From contig BLSF01000025.1 in assembly GCA_012862575.1 (NCBI GenBank), positions 492,196 through 556,195 on the forward strand: DNA of 64,000 nucleotides. The letters run 5' to 3'. Source of the stretch: Parietichytrium sp. I65-24A. Its lineage: Eukaryota; Sar; Bigyra; Thraustochytrida; Thraustochytriidae. The notes beneath the pieces were generated by a model, which worked only from the letters and a program-made list of their open reading frames with translations, was not told the origin of the DNA and made no database searches. Of the stretch, positions 1-11,800 are shown piece after piece (position 1 is the stretch's first letter; each line of letters begins with the position of its first letter). A program made the translations under genes and the position numbers.

Positions 1-1348
1 CAGAGATGCCGTTGAGCGCTTTCACAATGACGTCCTGGCTTTTCGTGTCGAAGACCGTCTGCGCAAATAAAATGAGCTGCTCGAGGCAGGGCAGCCTATT
101 CTCGCAACTTCGCTTGCGCTTCTTCTTGTGCAGACAGTTTGTGCAGCTTCCGCACGCCTTGTGATTGCAAGTCTTGCAGTTGTTGCAACGTTTTCGGGTG
201 CTGATGGTAGCCCCTATGTTGACCACTCCAGAGCTGGACGCGCTTGCGACGCTGTCAGACCTTTTCAAGCCAGAAATCTCTTCATCAGATACTGAGTTGG
301 AAGCCGAAGTATTGGAAATGTGCGAGGTTGTGCTCCCAGACCTCTCGTAGCGGCCCTTGCCGCCGGTGCTACTGCTCTTGCCATTGCCGCTTGCTAGTCC
401 TTGTCTTTTTTTGAAAGGAGGGGACGCGCTTTCGCGCTGGCGAAAGTCAGTAATCTCTGCAGAGAGAGAATGTTTTTTGGACATGTGCTTGCCTCCGGAG
501 GCGGAATTGTCCGTGGAAGCCATGCGGTCACCAAGAACGCTGTTCAGGGACTCTAGCATTGCTTGCGAGTTTTGCCCTGACAGCAAGCTAGCTGCAAAGT
601 TGAGTGCGCCGTGCCCATCTTGCCCAACGCCACCCAGCGAGGAGGATTTTCCCATGCTTCCCATGAGGAGGTTCGGAAACATGCTCTGCAAGTCAGCAGA
701 GAGCGAGGAAGATGATCCCGGGCCAGAGCCGGAAGGTGGCGGGGGCAGAGGCAAGCTAAACTGTCCGTTAGTGCCAAGCGGAGACGCGGCTTTGTTTGAG
801 CCAGCGGAGGCGTTTTGTGCGTTCAAGTGCTGCTGCAAGAGCGAGCTCAACGACATCATGTTCGGGGGTTGGTCTTGTTGCTCTGTCTTAACCCGGAACT
901 CACGTGACTTGTTCCCGAAAGCGTTGCCCTCTCCAGACGATTCTCTGTTGCTGAGAGTGTTTCCGTGGACGCCCATGTTTTCGCTGCTCGAGCTTCCTCC
1001 CCAGGAAGCCGCAGTTTTGTTCGAGCCCAGCTTTTGCATGAGCTCGTGGAGTTGAGAATTGTCCACCATATTGCCGAAATTCTGAAAGGCGGGATCCATC
1101 CGGCCGGCCAGCAAAGAGCTCAGGGAGTTTCCCGTTTTGCCCCCCATACTTCCACTGCCATCAGAGTGGCTATTTGGTTCTGCGTTCTCGTTGGAGGATG
1201 CATTGTGCTGATGTTGTTGGTTTTGATTGGATAAACCAAGGAGGAGCGCAAAAGCGTTGGAGTCGCCCATCTGTTCGCCGGCTCTCTTTGAACTGTTGTT
1301 ACTCTTGTGGTTGTTATATATGGAGGGCTCAAGATGTTTGTTCGCCAT
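1..1348 (-). CDS. CXXC-type zinc-finger protein, C-terminus cut by window edge
   Basis: An open frame reads from an ATG at 1348 down to base 1 with no stop, about 449 codons, so the gene continues outside the window. The first ~370 residues are low-complexity and rich in Ser, Asn, Gly and Gln, as in many nuclear regulators. Near residues 395-430 there is a cysteine cluster with spacing C-x2-C-x2-C-x4-C-x2-C-x2-C-x9-C-x5-C, including the segment [17 protein letters not shown]. This matches the CXXC zinc-finger layout (two CGxCxxC halves, a basic stretch, then two distal cysteines), which in known families binds unmethylated CpG DNA. The basic KKKRKR run could also act as a nuclear signal. The usual KFGG motif is missing and the linker is short, so DNA-binding specificity is uncertain. 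Role inferred: chromatin or transcription regulator. The frame is convincing; the family call is good but not certain. Confidence 0.75.
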   Translation of the reverse strand, partial: MANKHLEPSIYNNHKSNNSSKRAGEQMGDSNAFALLLGLSNQNQQHQHNASSNENAEPNSHSDGSGSMGGKTGNSLSSLLAGRMDPAFQNFGNMVDNSQLHELMQKLGSNKTAASWGGSSSSENMGVHGNTLSNRESSGEGNAFGNKSREFRVKTEQQDQPPNMMSLSSLLQQHLNAQNASAGSNKAASPLGTNGQFSLPLPPPPSGSGPGSSSSLSADLQSMFPNLLMGSMGKSSSLGGVGQDGHGALNFAASLLSGQNSQAMLESLNSVLGDRMASTDNSASGGKHMSKKHSLSAEITDFRQRESASPPFKKRQGLASGNGKSSSTGGKGRYERSGSTTSHISNTSASNSVSDEEISGLKRSDSVASASSSGVVNIGATISTRKRCNNCKTCNHKACGSCTNCLHKKKRKRSCENRLPCLEQLILFAQTVFDTKSQDVIVKALNGIS

Positions 1349-4300
1349 CAAAACGAAAGCAACAAGGCTTGAGGCTCGCTCAGTGAGAGCTCGGAGCAAG
1401 GAAACTCAAGAGAATGGCTCCCGAGTTGGCCCAAATATGTGTACACGATTCGTCGGTCAAGAAGAGTGAATAGTTTGTGTGATTTGCGAGAGAGTCCCTG
1501 GCCCGGCCCAGCCGTCTCTATTCTTTATGCGACACGGACGCGAAAGAGTCTTTATGCAACTGCTGCCTGATGTGAATTCGCTAAGCCTCTCTGTTGAGCA
1601 AGAAAACAGCGATTCGACCTCGTTCACGGACCACAGCACGTGCCGCTAGAAGAGATCTACAACAAGAGAAGTGAAATTTAGCTACCCACCAGGTCAGAAC
1701 CCGCTACAGCTCCAACTCAAGCGCCACGATCGATATCAGCCAAGGCTCCTCTAATTCCGACTATTCACCTCGGCCAACCAAAAGCCAAGACCGCCGCGAC
1801 GGAGAACTCGTTTTCCTCGGACAGGCACCAAACCAGCGACAGGCACCAGCTTGAACAGCCTACACCACGGCTTCCACAGATGCCACGACCCCGAAATAGT
1901 CAACCAGTCCCACAATTTGCATAAGCAGAATCGCTACCAACTTGAACGCCGATATCCCCGAGCGGTCCCCAACTTTAGCCACGCAAGATGTACACACACC
2001 CGCCAGGTCTTGTCCACAACCCGACGTATCTATCCTCGATGCCAGCACTCCCTTCGCTTCGCAAGTAAACAAACTATTCCACACCACGCAACCGAGTCCT
2101 CGACTGCCTCCACAGTCCCAGCGCTCCCCACGACACGCAGCGCGACCCCAAATATGCACGCGCACACGCCGCCGTATGCAGCCGTTCCTCAATGCTCAAG
2201 TACGCACGTATGTATTCCGCTGCGCTGAGTATCTGAGTATATATATATACGCGCCGCTTTCGATCGTCTCTTCAGTTTCTTCAGTCTTTTTCCGAGTTCC
2301 GTCTTTTCTGTCCTTTCCGAGTCTTCCTCGGAGTCTCCACTAAGGTATATCTATCAAAACTCGATATGCTCCATGTATATCGATATATATATATGCTAAT
2401 GTATGTATACATATGTGCATATATGCTTATAGGATGAGAAATTGTACGTGAATAATATATATGCACTTCGTGTACCGGTAGTACTAGAATACTTATATAT
2501 GAGCTTACACCGTTCAACTTTGAGCCGCAACCGAGGCAACGTGACTCCTACTGTAAACCTTAATTATCCCTACATCGCCACTTGAAAACAGCCCATGCCA
2601 TAGCAGTCACACAGTCCTTCATAGGACGGGACTCCGAACAACACCAAAACGCGCATAAGGGTAGGCTAGCAGCCACTAAGGGCTCCCGAAAGGGGCGACG
2701 GGATGTGAGGGACTTATTCTGGGGCACTCGAGAGGAGAGAGAAGGAGAGGAGTTTCCCCGAGAGGGGGACGCCTATGAGAGACAGTCCCTTCCGTTGCCT
2801 GCGAGCAGAGCCTGAGGTAGCCACCGACTCCATAAAACAATAAGAATCGTCCATAAGTTAACCTCTCTATAAGTTCTCACTCGACCGTTCCGCAATCCTA
2901 CCGGCTTAGGCACAGCTAGTTGATGCATTGATGAATAGGAAGCGTCCCCTAGAAAGCATTTCGGAACTCCCGCCACAATCCGTCGGTGCCAGCGCTAGCG
3001 ACTGTTAGAATTTCAGTTAGGATTTGGCAGGTTGAATGATGAATGGAATTTGGATGAGTCGGGCGAGTTGGGAGTTGGAACTGTGGGTTCGAGTACTGGT
3101 ACTGAGTAACAACAGAGAGCGCTTATTTTTGCAGTCAGAGTTCAGAATTAGAATTAACTGTAAATTAGTTCAGAAGTTCAGAAAAGGAATTATTTCAATT
3201 TTAAAAAAATTAAAATTCAATTTGAGTGAAGAGCAGTCACATTAGAAGTACGTGTTCATCCTCACTTTGTCGACTCTGCCGCTACGTCTGCACGAGTGCT
3301 CCGTGCCGTGGCTGGAAAGCTAGAGATTGTCTTGAGAAAAAAGATAAAATAAAATAAAAAGAAACGTTCGCTGTTTAGAAACCAATTCTAATCTCGATTA
3401 AAGAAGAGCGCAATGCAAAGAAGATGGATGTTCATCGAATTGAGAAGGAGAACACACATGTGTTTTTCAAATCAAAATAATCAATCCAAAATGCAAGACC
3501 TCTGTCACTTCCCATCCCAAACAGTCTCCCAGTCAAGGACGAAACAACCGGGGATATCGACAACGCAAGACATGTGTGTTGTCGTTGTTGTAGTTTCATT
3601 CATGAACACGCTGTTTCATCAGTCGCACACTGTCGTGTTATTTTCTTCAATGAATGACTGTGAAGGAAAGCAATCAATCAATCAATCAATCAAATGATTC
3701 ATAACAATTCAGTCTTTATCACTTCATCGGAGCGGAGAGGTTTTCAAAGTTTCGCCATCTTTGCTCGACCTCAGGTAATACTCACATAGATATCGCTAAT
3801 CTCTCTCGCCTTTTGCGGTTGGGATCGCCGGAGAACCGATCCCATGAACAAACCATAGAAGACTGATTATTTGCTACCACCTGTCTAAACACTTGGGTCC
3901 TATACGAGTACTATTAGATATCTTAGGAAAACCGGACAATGCCAGCGCTCTTGCCTCCTTCTGTTCGCACACTGTAGTGAAACCCTCTAAATGTACTCTA
4001 GTCTGTCCAGTTCCCGTTTTGACTGCTGTAGCCGCATCTGCCGCCTCACGCCCTTCTCTCTCTGTCTCTCTATCCCTCTGTCTCCACCGTCTCCTCTCCA
4101 GGACAAACTCATGCACACTCGGAATAATTGCCCATTTTGTTTCTGAATTCTGTAGTTTGTAAAAGTTCACTCCGAGCCCTTTTCTCGGAGCATCTGACTT
4201 GCACTTTTAACTGAATTCTGTACATCAATCCCTCAGAAACTAATATTCTTATAAGTAGCATTCGTCTTCGCATAAGGTTGTCTTTGATCGTCATGCAGCT

Positions 4301-5381
4301 ACTCGTTCCTTCACTTTAAAATCAAGCATGAAGGTTTCGTTTCAGAAGCCTCAATCAAAAGCTTCAGAAGGCTCCTTTTTTCAGGGCTCTATCCCTATCC
4401 ATTCTCTATATAGTATTAGGGTTCTGGGATGGTATCTTGCGTCTCTTGTATGTCGTGCTGACTGTGTGAGTCGGGGGAAACGGTCGGTAGGTAATTTGGC
4501 TAGTCCTGACTATGGGACTATTTCCCCTTGTACCGAGTTCTTGGTGGAGCGATCGGAAGATCCAATAGCAGCTTCATAGATTATACACTGGTAGTGACAA
4601 CTGACAGTGTCGGAGAGGAGCAGCGCACTTTTTCTCTTGTAGCAGGCGTCGGAACTCCGTTAGCAGCATCCTTACCGAACTGCTACGTTGGGTGCTCGTC
4701 GTTGATCGTGTCCTGATTTCAATGAAGAGAGGGGAGAAGACTATTTACTGTCAACATTAAGGTTAAGTAAGGGGGAAAGATCTTCGGCAGTTCCGAATTT
4801 TAGCCTACCGAAATCTTAGGGAACGGTAAGTTCCAGCCTTCCCTTCTTCTCTAAAGGTGGGACACTGTGCCCCTCCTGCATCGTGCAAGGCGCCGAACTG
4901 CCGCTTAGTAGGCCTTAACGTGAGAGATTTCCCGAAGTCTCCTCTCGGGGAAACAAGGGAAACAGCGAGGAACTCCCACTTTGATGGGCTTGAGTGACAC
5001 TCTTGAGTGGCTTGGAAGAAATGAAAATCAAATCGATCAAATCAAAATGTTCATGTTCTCTTCAGTGAAAAGAATGTGAAGAAAAAGATCGATGAAATTC
5101 AGAAGAGAATGAACAGGGTACTGGTAAAGTGATGTTGATAGAAATATTAACATTTCAAAATCAGTCACCCTCAATGAATTGAATCAGGCAACCAATGTTC
5201 ATTTGAGATGAAGCAAGTGTGAAAGTGTTCCATTCATCCTATTTATTCATTCATCCATCCATCCATCACAGTTTCCATCGATCGCACACAAAGGCACACA
5301 AATGCTGCCACTTTGGAATGGAGCTCGGGGCAAATTGCGCCAAAACGTTGATGCGCGCGACGGGAGAACCGCCTTTAGAGT
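1349..5381. other. 4-kb intergenic region without a supportable gene
   Basis: Open frames here are short, mostly start at non-ATG codons and overlap each other on both strands without a coding-like composition. The stretch 2230-2480 is rich in TA dinucleotides (several ATATATAT runs). A 14-bp sequence at 2752-2765 recurs inverted at 4941-4954. I see no tRNA- or rRNA-like structure. Confidence 0.5.
3671..3693. repeat. CAAT tetranucleotide microsatellite
   Basis: About six uninterrupted units of CAAT. The same tetranucleotide recurs at about 20034-20046 and 55033-55058, so it is a common simple repeat of this genome. Confidence 0.9.
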
Positions 5382-5708
5382 TCAGACTTCAGAAGAACAG
5401 CTTGAGGAGAGCTCGAACAACCGACTGACGCGTTTCTGCCTCTCCTGACAGTTCAATGGATCAAACGCGGTGCTACTTTTGGCGGCCAGCTCGCGGAATC
5501 CCGGGTTGAGAGAATCTGTGCGCTGGCTGCGCTGGCGGCCAAGCTTTTGCCTTTCGCAAAACTTTCGCAGTTGCTGCTTCTCCTCAAGAAACCCATGGAA
5601 AATGGCGTTTACCTGCCGCGCGCTCAGGCTGCTTGCTTGTCGCAGAACGCAACCTCGCACCATATCCTTCTTCCCTTGTGCCATAGATAACGAGCCATCG
5701 GAATTCAT
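5382..5708 (-). CDS. Small polar protein, unknown function
   Basis: An ATG at 5708 opens a 108-codon frame ending at 5382. The product is hydrophilic and rich in Gln, Arg, Lys, Glu and Ser, with a likely helical segment around LEEKQQLRKFCERQKLG. It has no signal peptide, membrane segment or recognisable domain. It lies on the same strand as, and about 170 bp beyond the 3' end of, the giant receptor gene. The opposite strand also has an open frame here, but its Arg/Ser/Cys-rich, hydrophobic composition is less protein-like. The call rests on composition only; it could be a chance frame or an exon of a longer spliced gene. Confidence 0.4.
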   Translation of the reverse strand: MNSDGSLSMAQGKKDMVRGCVLRQASSLSARQVNAIFHGFLEEKQQLRKFCERQKLGRQRSQRTDSLNPGFRELAAKSSTAFDPLNCQERQKRVSRLFELSSSCSSEV

Positions 5709-5875
5709 CAAGGAGTTCTCATGGATCGGCGATCAAGCAGGCAAAGCAGTTGAGAATTGAAAAAAATAATTATGATACACGGATTGTAATCAGGAATAAG
5801 TAAATAGTGGGAAAACCAAATTGGCTCAAGTCTTGGCTCGGCCCGCACAAATAACGCGCCACGTCAGCGAGAAGG

Positions 5876-8800
5876 TCAGTTCTCGGCTTCATCGTCGCCC
5901 TGGCTGCTGCGAGCCGAAGGCTTGAACTCCTTCTTTTTGTTTATATTCTTGAACGGGGATGGAACGCCAAACAGATTGAACGAGTCGTTCATCTGCTCCG
6001 ATTTCTTCTGCTTGGCGAGCTCCTTGCGAAGGGCGTCGTTCTGTGCTGCAGCGCGCTCGAGCTCGTCTTGGTTGCGCTCGAGCTCTTCGCGAAGCCTTCC
6101 ATCTCGCTTGTTGTTCTGGCCAACGTCAAACATTGGATTATTGTCGAACTGTAGGTCCGAGTCCAGATCCAAAACCTCGTGATTCTCTGGCTTGCGTCGC
6201 TGAAGGACCTGAATGCACTTGGTAGCGCTTCTGACGCTGAGCGTTGGAAAGATCTCGACGAGAATGACCAGGATCATGTACAAGAAGGTCAGCACCACGC
6301 AAATGATCACCAGGTAAGCGATAAAGTCGCGCTGCGCAGAAATGTCATCGCGACTTTCGAAGCGGCCTGAGGAAAACATGACTCCTCCCAAACAGATAAA
6401 GATTGCCGACGCGAGTAAAACTGCTTCGACGGTGTTGTAATCGAAGAAGAGTTCCTGTGCCCGCCTCTTGCGGTCGATCTTTCGAGCGTGCTTTCCGAGC
6501 GTGTCTGCGTCTTTCCACATGTCCTTCCCGCCAAACTTGGTCTTCTCCTTGCGGTCCTGCTCCTTCGCCTTCTTGGTGCAGTCCTGGATCTTCTTCTGCA
6601 GATCGGTAAATCGCTTAAACTCCTCGAGGTCCAAACCGCGCTCTGCTCTCTCGTCAAGCTGTTTCAGAACAAGAGACCTCTCTCCAGTGCTCAGGTATGG
6701 CCTGTACTGGAGATGGAGGCAGAACGACACAAACAAAACCAGAAGAATCACGGACAGTTGGAATGTCGTATTCGAGCGGAACATCAGCGCAGCTGCTGCC
6801 ACGCTGAATTTACGCGCGAGAATGGTGATAATCCAGAAAACCCGGTCCGGCTTGAAGTGCATGTACAACGCCGAGAATCTCTTGCGAATGTCGTAGGCAC
6901 GCGGGTTGGTGGCACGCGTTTCGCCAATTCCGGAAGCGCGCAAGTACTGATCCTCCTCGATCAACGAGCGGTACTTTCGGATCGCAAGGTACACTCCCAG
7001 CGGGAACCCGAGACTGTAGAGAACCAAAAACACGGCAGCGAGAGGGACAAGACGGGCTTGAATGCCCTCTCCGCACTTGCACAGGGAGCCTCCATCGCAA
7101 CTCAAGCTTGTAAAACTAGTGTAGCGGTATCCGTCGTCTTGGTTCGGGAGCGGGTTGCAGTTGAACACGTCCAGGCTCTTCCTGGTCACGTTCAGGTACA
7201 AGACGTACATGATGATCAAAAACACCGCCAAAAGCTTGGAGACGTGGCTCAAGAGTTTCGCGCGGCTCCTGAGGCGCGCAAGCTTGTACAGCGAATAACC
7301 TAGATGGATCACCACAAGCAAAGCAAACACCGCAAGTGGCATTGTCTCCATGAGATACCACTTGGTTTCGTACTCGAGAGTGGGAATCAGGCACTCTGGG
7401 CCGGCAATGTCAATGTTGAAGTTGAAGAACGACAGCAAATTAAACAGGGCCAGCAGCGAAGGTGGCCACACAATGTCGACACTGCTAAACACCGCCAGGA
7501 TCTGCATGTAATCTAGTGCCACGGAAAACAGTGCCAGGTTGATGCGCTTCTTTTGCAAATACCATCCACCAACGATCGCCAATATGATGGTGACCACAAA
7601 CAAAGCTATGATGAGGCCCGGACTGTCTGGGCACTCCTTGCACTTGTTATACAGGCGGAAATGCGTGTAGAGCGAGCAAAGCGCGCACTGCTTTGGCATG
7701 GAGCACTCGCATTGTCCACGCGCCACGCCGTCCTCGTAGATTACATTACATACGCTACATTGCTCTGGGTTGCTTGGAGAGCAGGTGCTGGTTGGATCTG
7801 GGTTGCAGTCCGATTGCACCCCGTCATAGGTTCCAGTAAAAGGGTTGAACACGATGCCGCACGAATTGTTCATGCTTGCCCGCTTTTCTGAGCACTGTGA
7901 GTAGGCGTACTGGTACTCTGATGCGCAAACGTTTCCTGCCTCACAGGCCTCGCTTGGCTCGCAGGAAACGTAGTCTGAGCAAGTGTCGCCAATCACGAGG
8001 TTTGGAAACTCCTCTACGAGAGTCTTATCATACCTCTCTGAAGCGCAGCGAAGGGCGGCGCGCTCCGTCACGCTGCCGTCGTCTTCAAACATGGGCACGT
8101 CAAGACGGTAGAACCCTGCCTCTGCTTTCGGTGGGGTAAACGGCGAGTCTGGCTCGTTGCAGATAGAGCCCTCCGGGCAAGCAACGCATAAGTCACCGAT
8201 TCCGCCCATGCGGCCCACGGCGTTGCCGTAGATGTCATAAGTGCTCTTGCAGCGCGTGTTCACTGTCGAGGCAGTGTCACGGTACAATGCGCTCACGCGG
8301 TCTTCGTCGTCGCTGGTTCGATCTGCCTCCACCAAGAGCTGCGCGTCAGTCTTCACGGCCGGGGTGAACGAAACCTGCCCAGCAACGCAAGCAAGGAGTG
8401 ACCGAGGACCGGTCACATCTCGCTGGGCGTTGCATCGCAAAAACGGCTGCCCCTCCTCGTTTTCGTCACCGCTCTTCCAAGTTGCATTGTTACAGAATCT
8501 TCCTCCCAAAAGCAGCGTCGTTGGGCTCTCTTTGCCTCCAAAGTCGTCTCCCAAAAACTCCACAGCGTCCTCTCCGTCCGAGTTCTGGAAACCATAGGAA
8601 GCGAAGAGCGAACCAGGGTTCGCAAAATCAACCTTGGGGGCGTTGTAGTGAAACAGGATGGGCTTGTTCGTCGTGGCATTGACAGCATCTGCGTACTGGT
8701 TGCCAACTTGAATGCGAATCTTCAGGTTTCGGCCGTACCCAGGTGGAATCTGAAACGTGATCTGATGGTGCTCGTGCAGGCACCCGTCGTCTTCGCTGCA

Positions 8801-11800
8801 AACCTCTGGGTGGTCACCCTTTGAGCTGGTCGTCGCAGCCTCAAACTCTACCTGCGACGTGCTGTTATCGCCTTCTGTTGACGTGCTGGTCTCGTTATTG
8901 TAGAAGAAGACACGGATCTGACGACTTGCGTTGAACAAATTCGTGCTAAAGTTGTCACCTGAGAGGGTCATCAAAGCCTTGTTGTAGCACTTGCGGTAGA
9001 TGTCGAGGGCGGATCCAGTCGCCTGGAATGCCTCGCGACGTCGCACGAGATATTCGCGGTACGACTCCCACAGAAAGCACCCAGAGGTTGGGCCCTGCGG
9101 AGAACGCAGCGCGTCCGTGACGAGCTTGACCGCAGTCGGGCCGGATGGGAGCTCCAGGGCGGTTGCGCTGCGCAGCGCACTCAGGCTTGAGGTCGGCTTG
9201 GACATGTAAAGATTTTTTCGCGCCTCGAAAAAGTACACCCCGTAAGACGCCCCTGGCTGGACCACGGAGTCAAGGCTCATCAAGCTTGGGCATCCGCTCT
9301 GTGAGAGGCAGCTGGTGATGTCGCGACCCACTGAAATTTCCCACGAGGCGTCACAGCAGATGGTTCCCGTGGACAGAAATTTAGCTCCGGCCTGGTTTTG
9401 TGGTGTCACTGTAATGGATGCAACGGTCTGCTCAAAGGTCGTTGTGCAGTCATAGTCGGCTGACTCCCCGGACTCGGACACGTCGCGGAACTCTCCGATC
9501 GTCGTCACAGAGTATAAAAGGGTGCCGTTCGTGCACACTTCATCGCTGTATACCAATGTCGTGCGTTCAAACAAATTGCTTTCGTAAATGTCGTTTGACA
9601 CGGTTCGCCATGAGAAGCCGCGATTCAAAACATGTCTTTCGCACTGAATGGTCGAAGGTGCGCCAAACTCGACAATATCATTTGCGAGCATCCGTGCGCT
9701 GGTTTGATCTTCCTCAGAGAAGAACTTGTCGTCAACCTCCTCAGTGGATCCGCCCTCCCAATTGTTGACGTTTCCGTCGGAATCCACCGTGGTGATATCC
9801 GAGACGACTGGCTTTTTGTAGGCAAACATCGAGCTGGCGACTACGCGCTGCCCAGCGACCGAAACGGAAATTTCAATGTCCTTGCCGCGAAGCCCTGGAA
9901 CGGCAAAGTAGATCACGCTGTGATTTGTGCCTGGGAGGAAGGTGTCGATGTTGAGTTCCGCAGATCGCTCCGCGACGAGGTACTCGGTGTCGGTATCTGT
10001 GATTGTGAAGGACACTGATAGCCGATCAACGCCAAAGTTGGCTCCAAAGATGCTCAGCTGCTGCGTGTTTCCATACTCGTCCAATCCGTCGGTGTTTGCC
10101 TGCGATGGGGTGAAGTAATCTATCTCGGGAGCTGCGTAGTCGAAAACGAGGCTAGATGAAGACAGCTGGTTGCGGACATTCACCACCACAGCAAGCCCGG
10201 TGCCTTCGCCTTCCGGCGTCAAGCAGCGAATTTCGGTCTGGGTGTTGCTTTGGAGCACACACACAAGGTCGCCAAAGGTTACCTGTGGCTTGACCGGGGT
10301 GCACTCCACAGAAGTTGTGCTTGGACAATTCTTCAGGTACGGTCGGCCAAAGTTGGAACCAGTGATTGTCACAAGTGAGCCACCTTGTGTCTGTGCATCG
10401 CTCAGACCGCTTAGCTCGCTTATCAGAGGAGCCACGTACGAGAATGAGTGCACACCGTTCTGAGCTGAGGTGTCTTGATTTCCCACTTGGAGGAAGAAGG
10501 AAAGATCCTTTCCTTCGCCCGGGGGCAAAACACATACAAGTTCTTCGTGATCATAGCTGCTGCAGTTAGCCTGGCCAACCAGGTTCCAGGTGACACCAAA
10601 CACTCCATTGGAAACCGGCTGAAGAATCGTCAGCTGGCCGTCAAGCCCAAAATTAGTACCAGTCACGCGAATTTGCTGGCCGCCAATTGTTGGAGCCGGA
10701 AAGGTTCCTTTCACGCTTGAGATCTCTGGCGCTAGGTAGTTCACGAGCTCGTATGGCTGGTTCGCCAGAGAATACTGGTCTGTTCCAGCGACGCGCACGA
10801 CAAGCTCATTGTTCTTGCCCTGGCCGTCTGGGACAATGATCGTCGTCTTCCAGCATTTCACGTCCAAGGTGAGCAATGATCCAAAGCTATGCGCCGGGAT
10901 GCTTGCATCGTCGCATTTCAAGCTGGTATGGTCGACCACCGTTGCGTTGTATCCTCCAACTGTTACAACAGGATTTTTGTCCCCAAAGTACAGACCCCAA
11001 ATGTAGATCTCATCTGTTCCAGACGCTCTTGTCTCATACCCGATGTCCTCCAGAGCCAGCTGCCGGGAGGTGGACGTCTGAAAGACGAATGGGTTTTCAG
11101 CGTTGAAAGTAAGCACGTCAGAAGACTTGTCGCCGCACTTGACGTAAATGAGACCCACTTGAGAAGTGCAAAGTGAAATGTATCGGTGCGAGTGGTCTTC
11201 CAGCGTGTAGGAGTCCGTTCGGCCGTTGAGGTACACCTGGCAGCAAGCTGATGACTTGCAGAAATTGCGACCTCTAAGGGTAACGCGAAAGTCGCCAGGG
11301 CACTGGTCGAGATTGCCAGAGCTGGAAGATGCATCGCCAATCGGTTCAGCGTAGACCGTTTCCAGAACAGGGTCTTGATACTTGAAAGAGAATGAGTTTG
11401 TCGTGAGCGTCTCCGAAAACAGCTTGGACTCGAGGCGAACTTTGATGGTCTGGGCCGCATCGCCAGTCATTTCGGGCACCGCAAACTCGAGGCTCTTGAG
11501 TCCAGTGGTGGAGAGTGGGCAATCAGTAAGAGGGTCAATTGGCACTACGCTTGAAAACTCCGAATCAAAGAATCCCGAGTAAGAGATCTTCTCGCTTCCA
11601 AAGAGTACCACGATACTTGCCTGAGGATCGCACACCGCGAGCCCAACTCCTGTTAGCCTGATTTTGTACCCACCATCGGTGATTCCGGACGTTGACGAAA
11701 TAGCGTCTAATTGAGGAGTCAAATAGCTTGTAGTTGCTGTGCTCAGCTCGGAGACCTGTCCCTTCACCTGAACGAGCCATTTTAGGTTCGTTCCGAGCCC

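Noticed and set aside
357-1055. 232-codon plus-strand frame starting [18 protein letters not shown]
   Set aside because: It is the antisense shadow of the CXXC zinc-finger gene; the minus strand reads a continuous frame with recognisable cysteine spacing.
1851-2343. Overlapping plus-strand frames of 125 and 133 codons
   Set aside because: They overlap each other and a minus-strand frame, and have His/Thr/Pro-rich composition without any domain. They look like chance frames in C-rich sequence.
2752-4954. 14-bp inverted repeat (2752-2765 and 4941-4954) as ends of a mobile element
   Set aside because: Similarity does not extend beyond about 14 bp, there is no transposase or target duplication, and the interior has no coding sequence.
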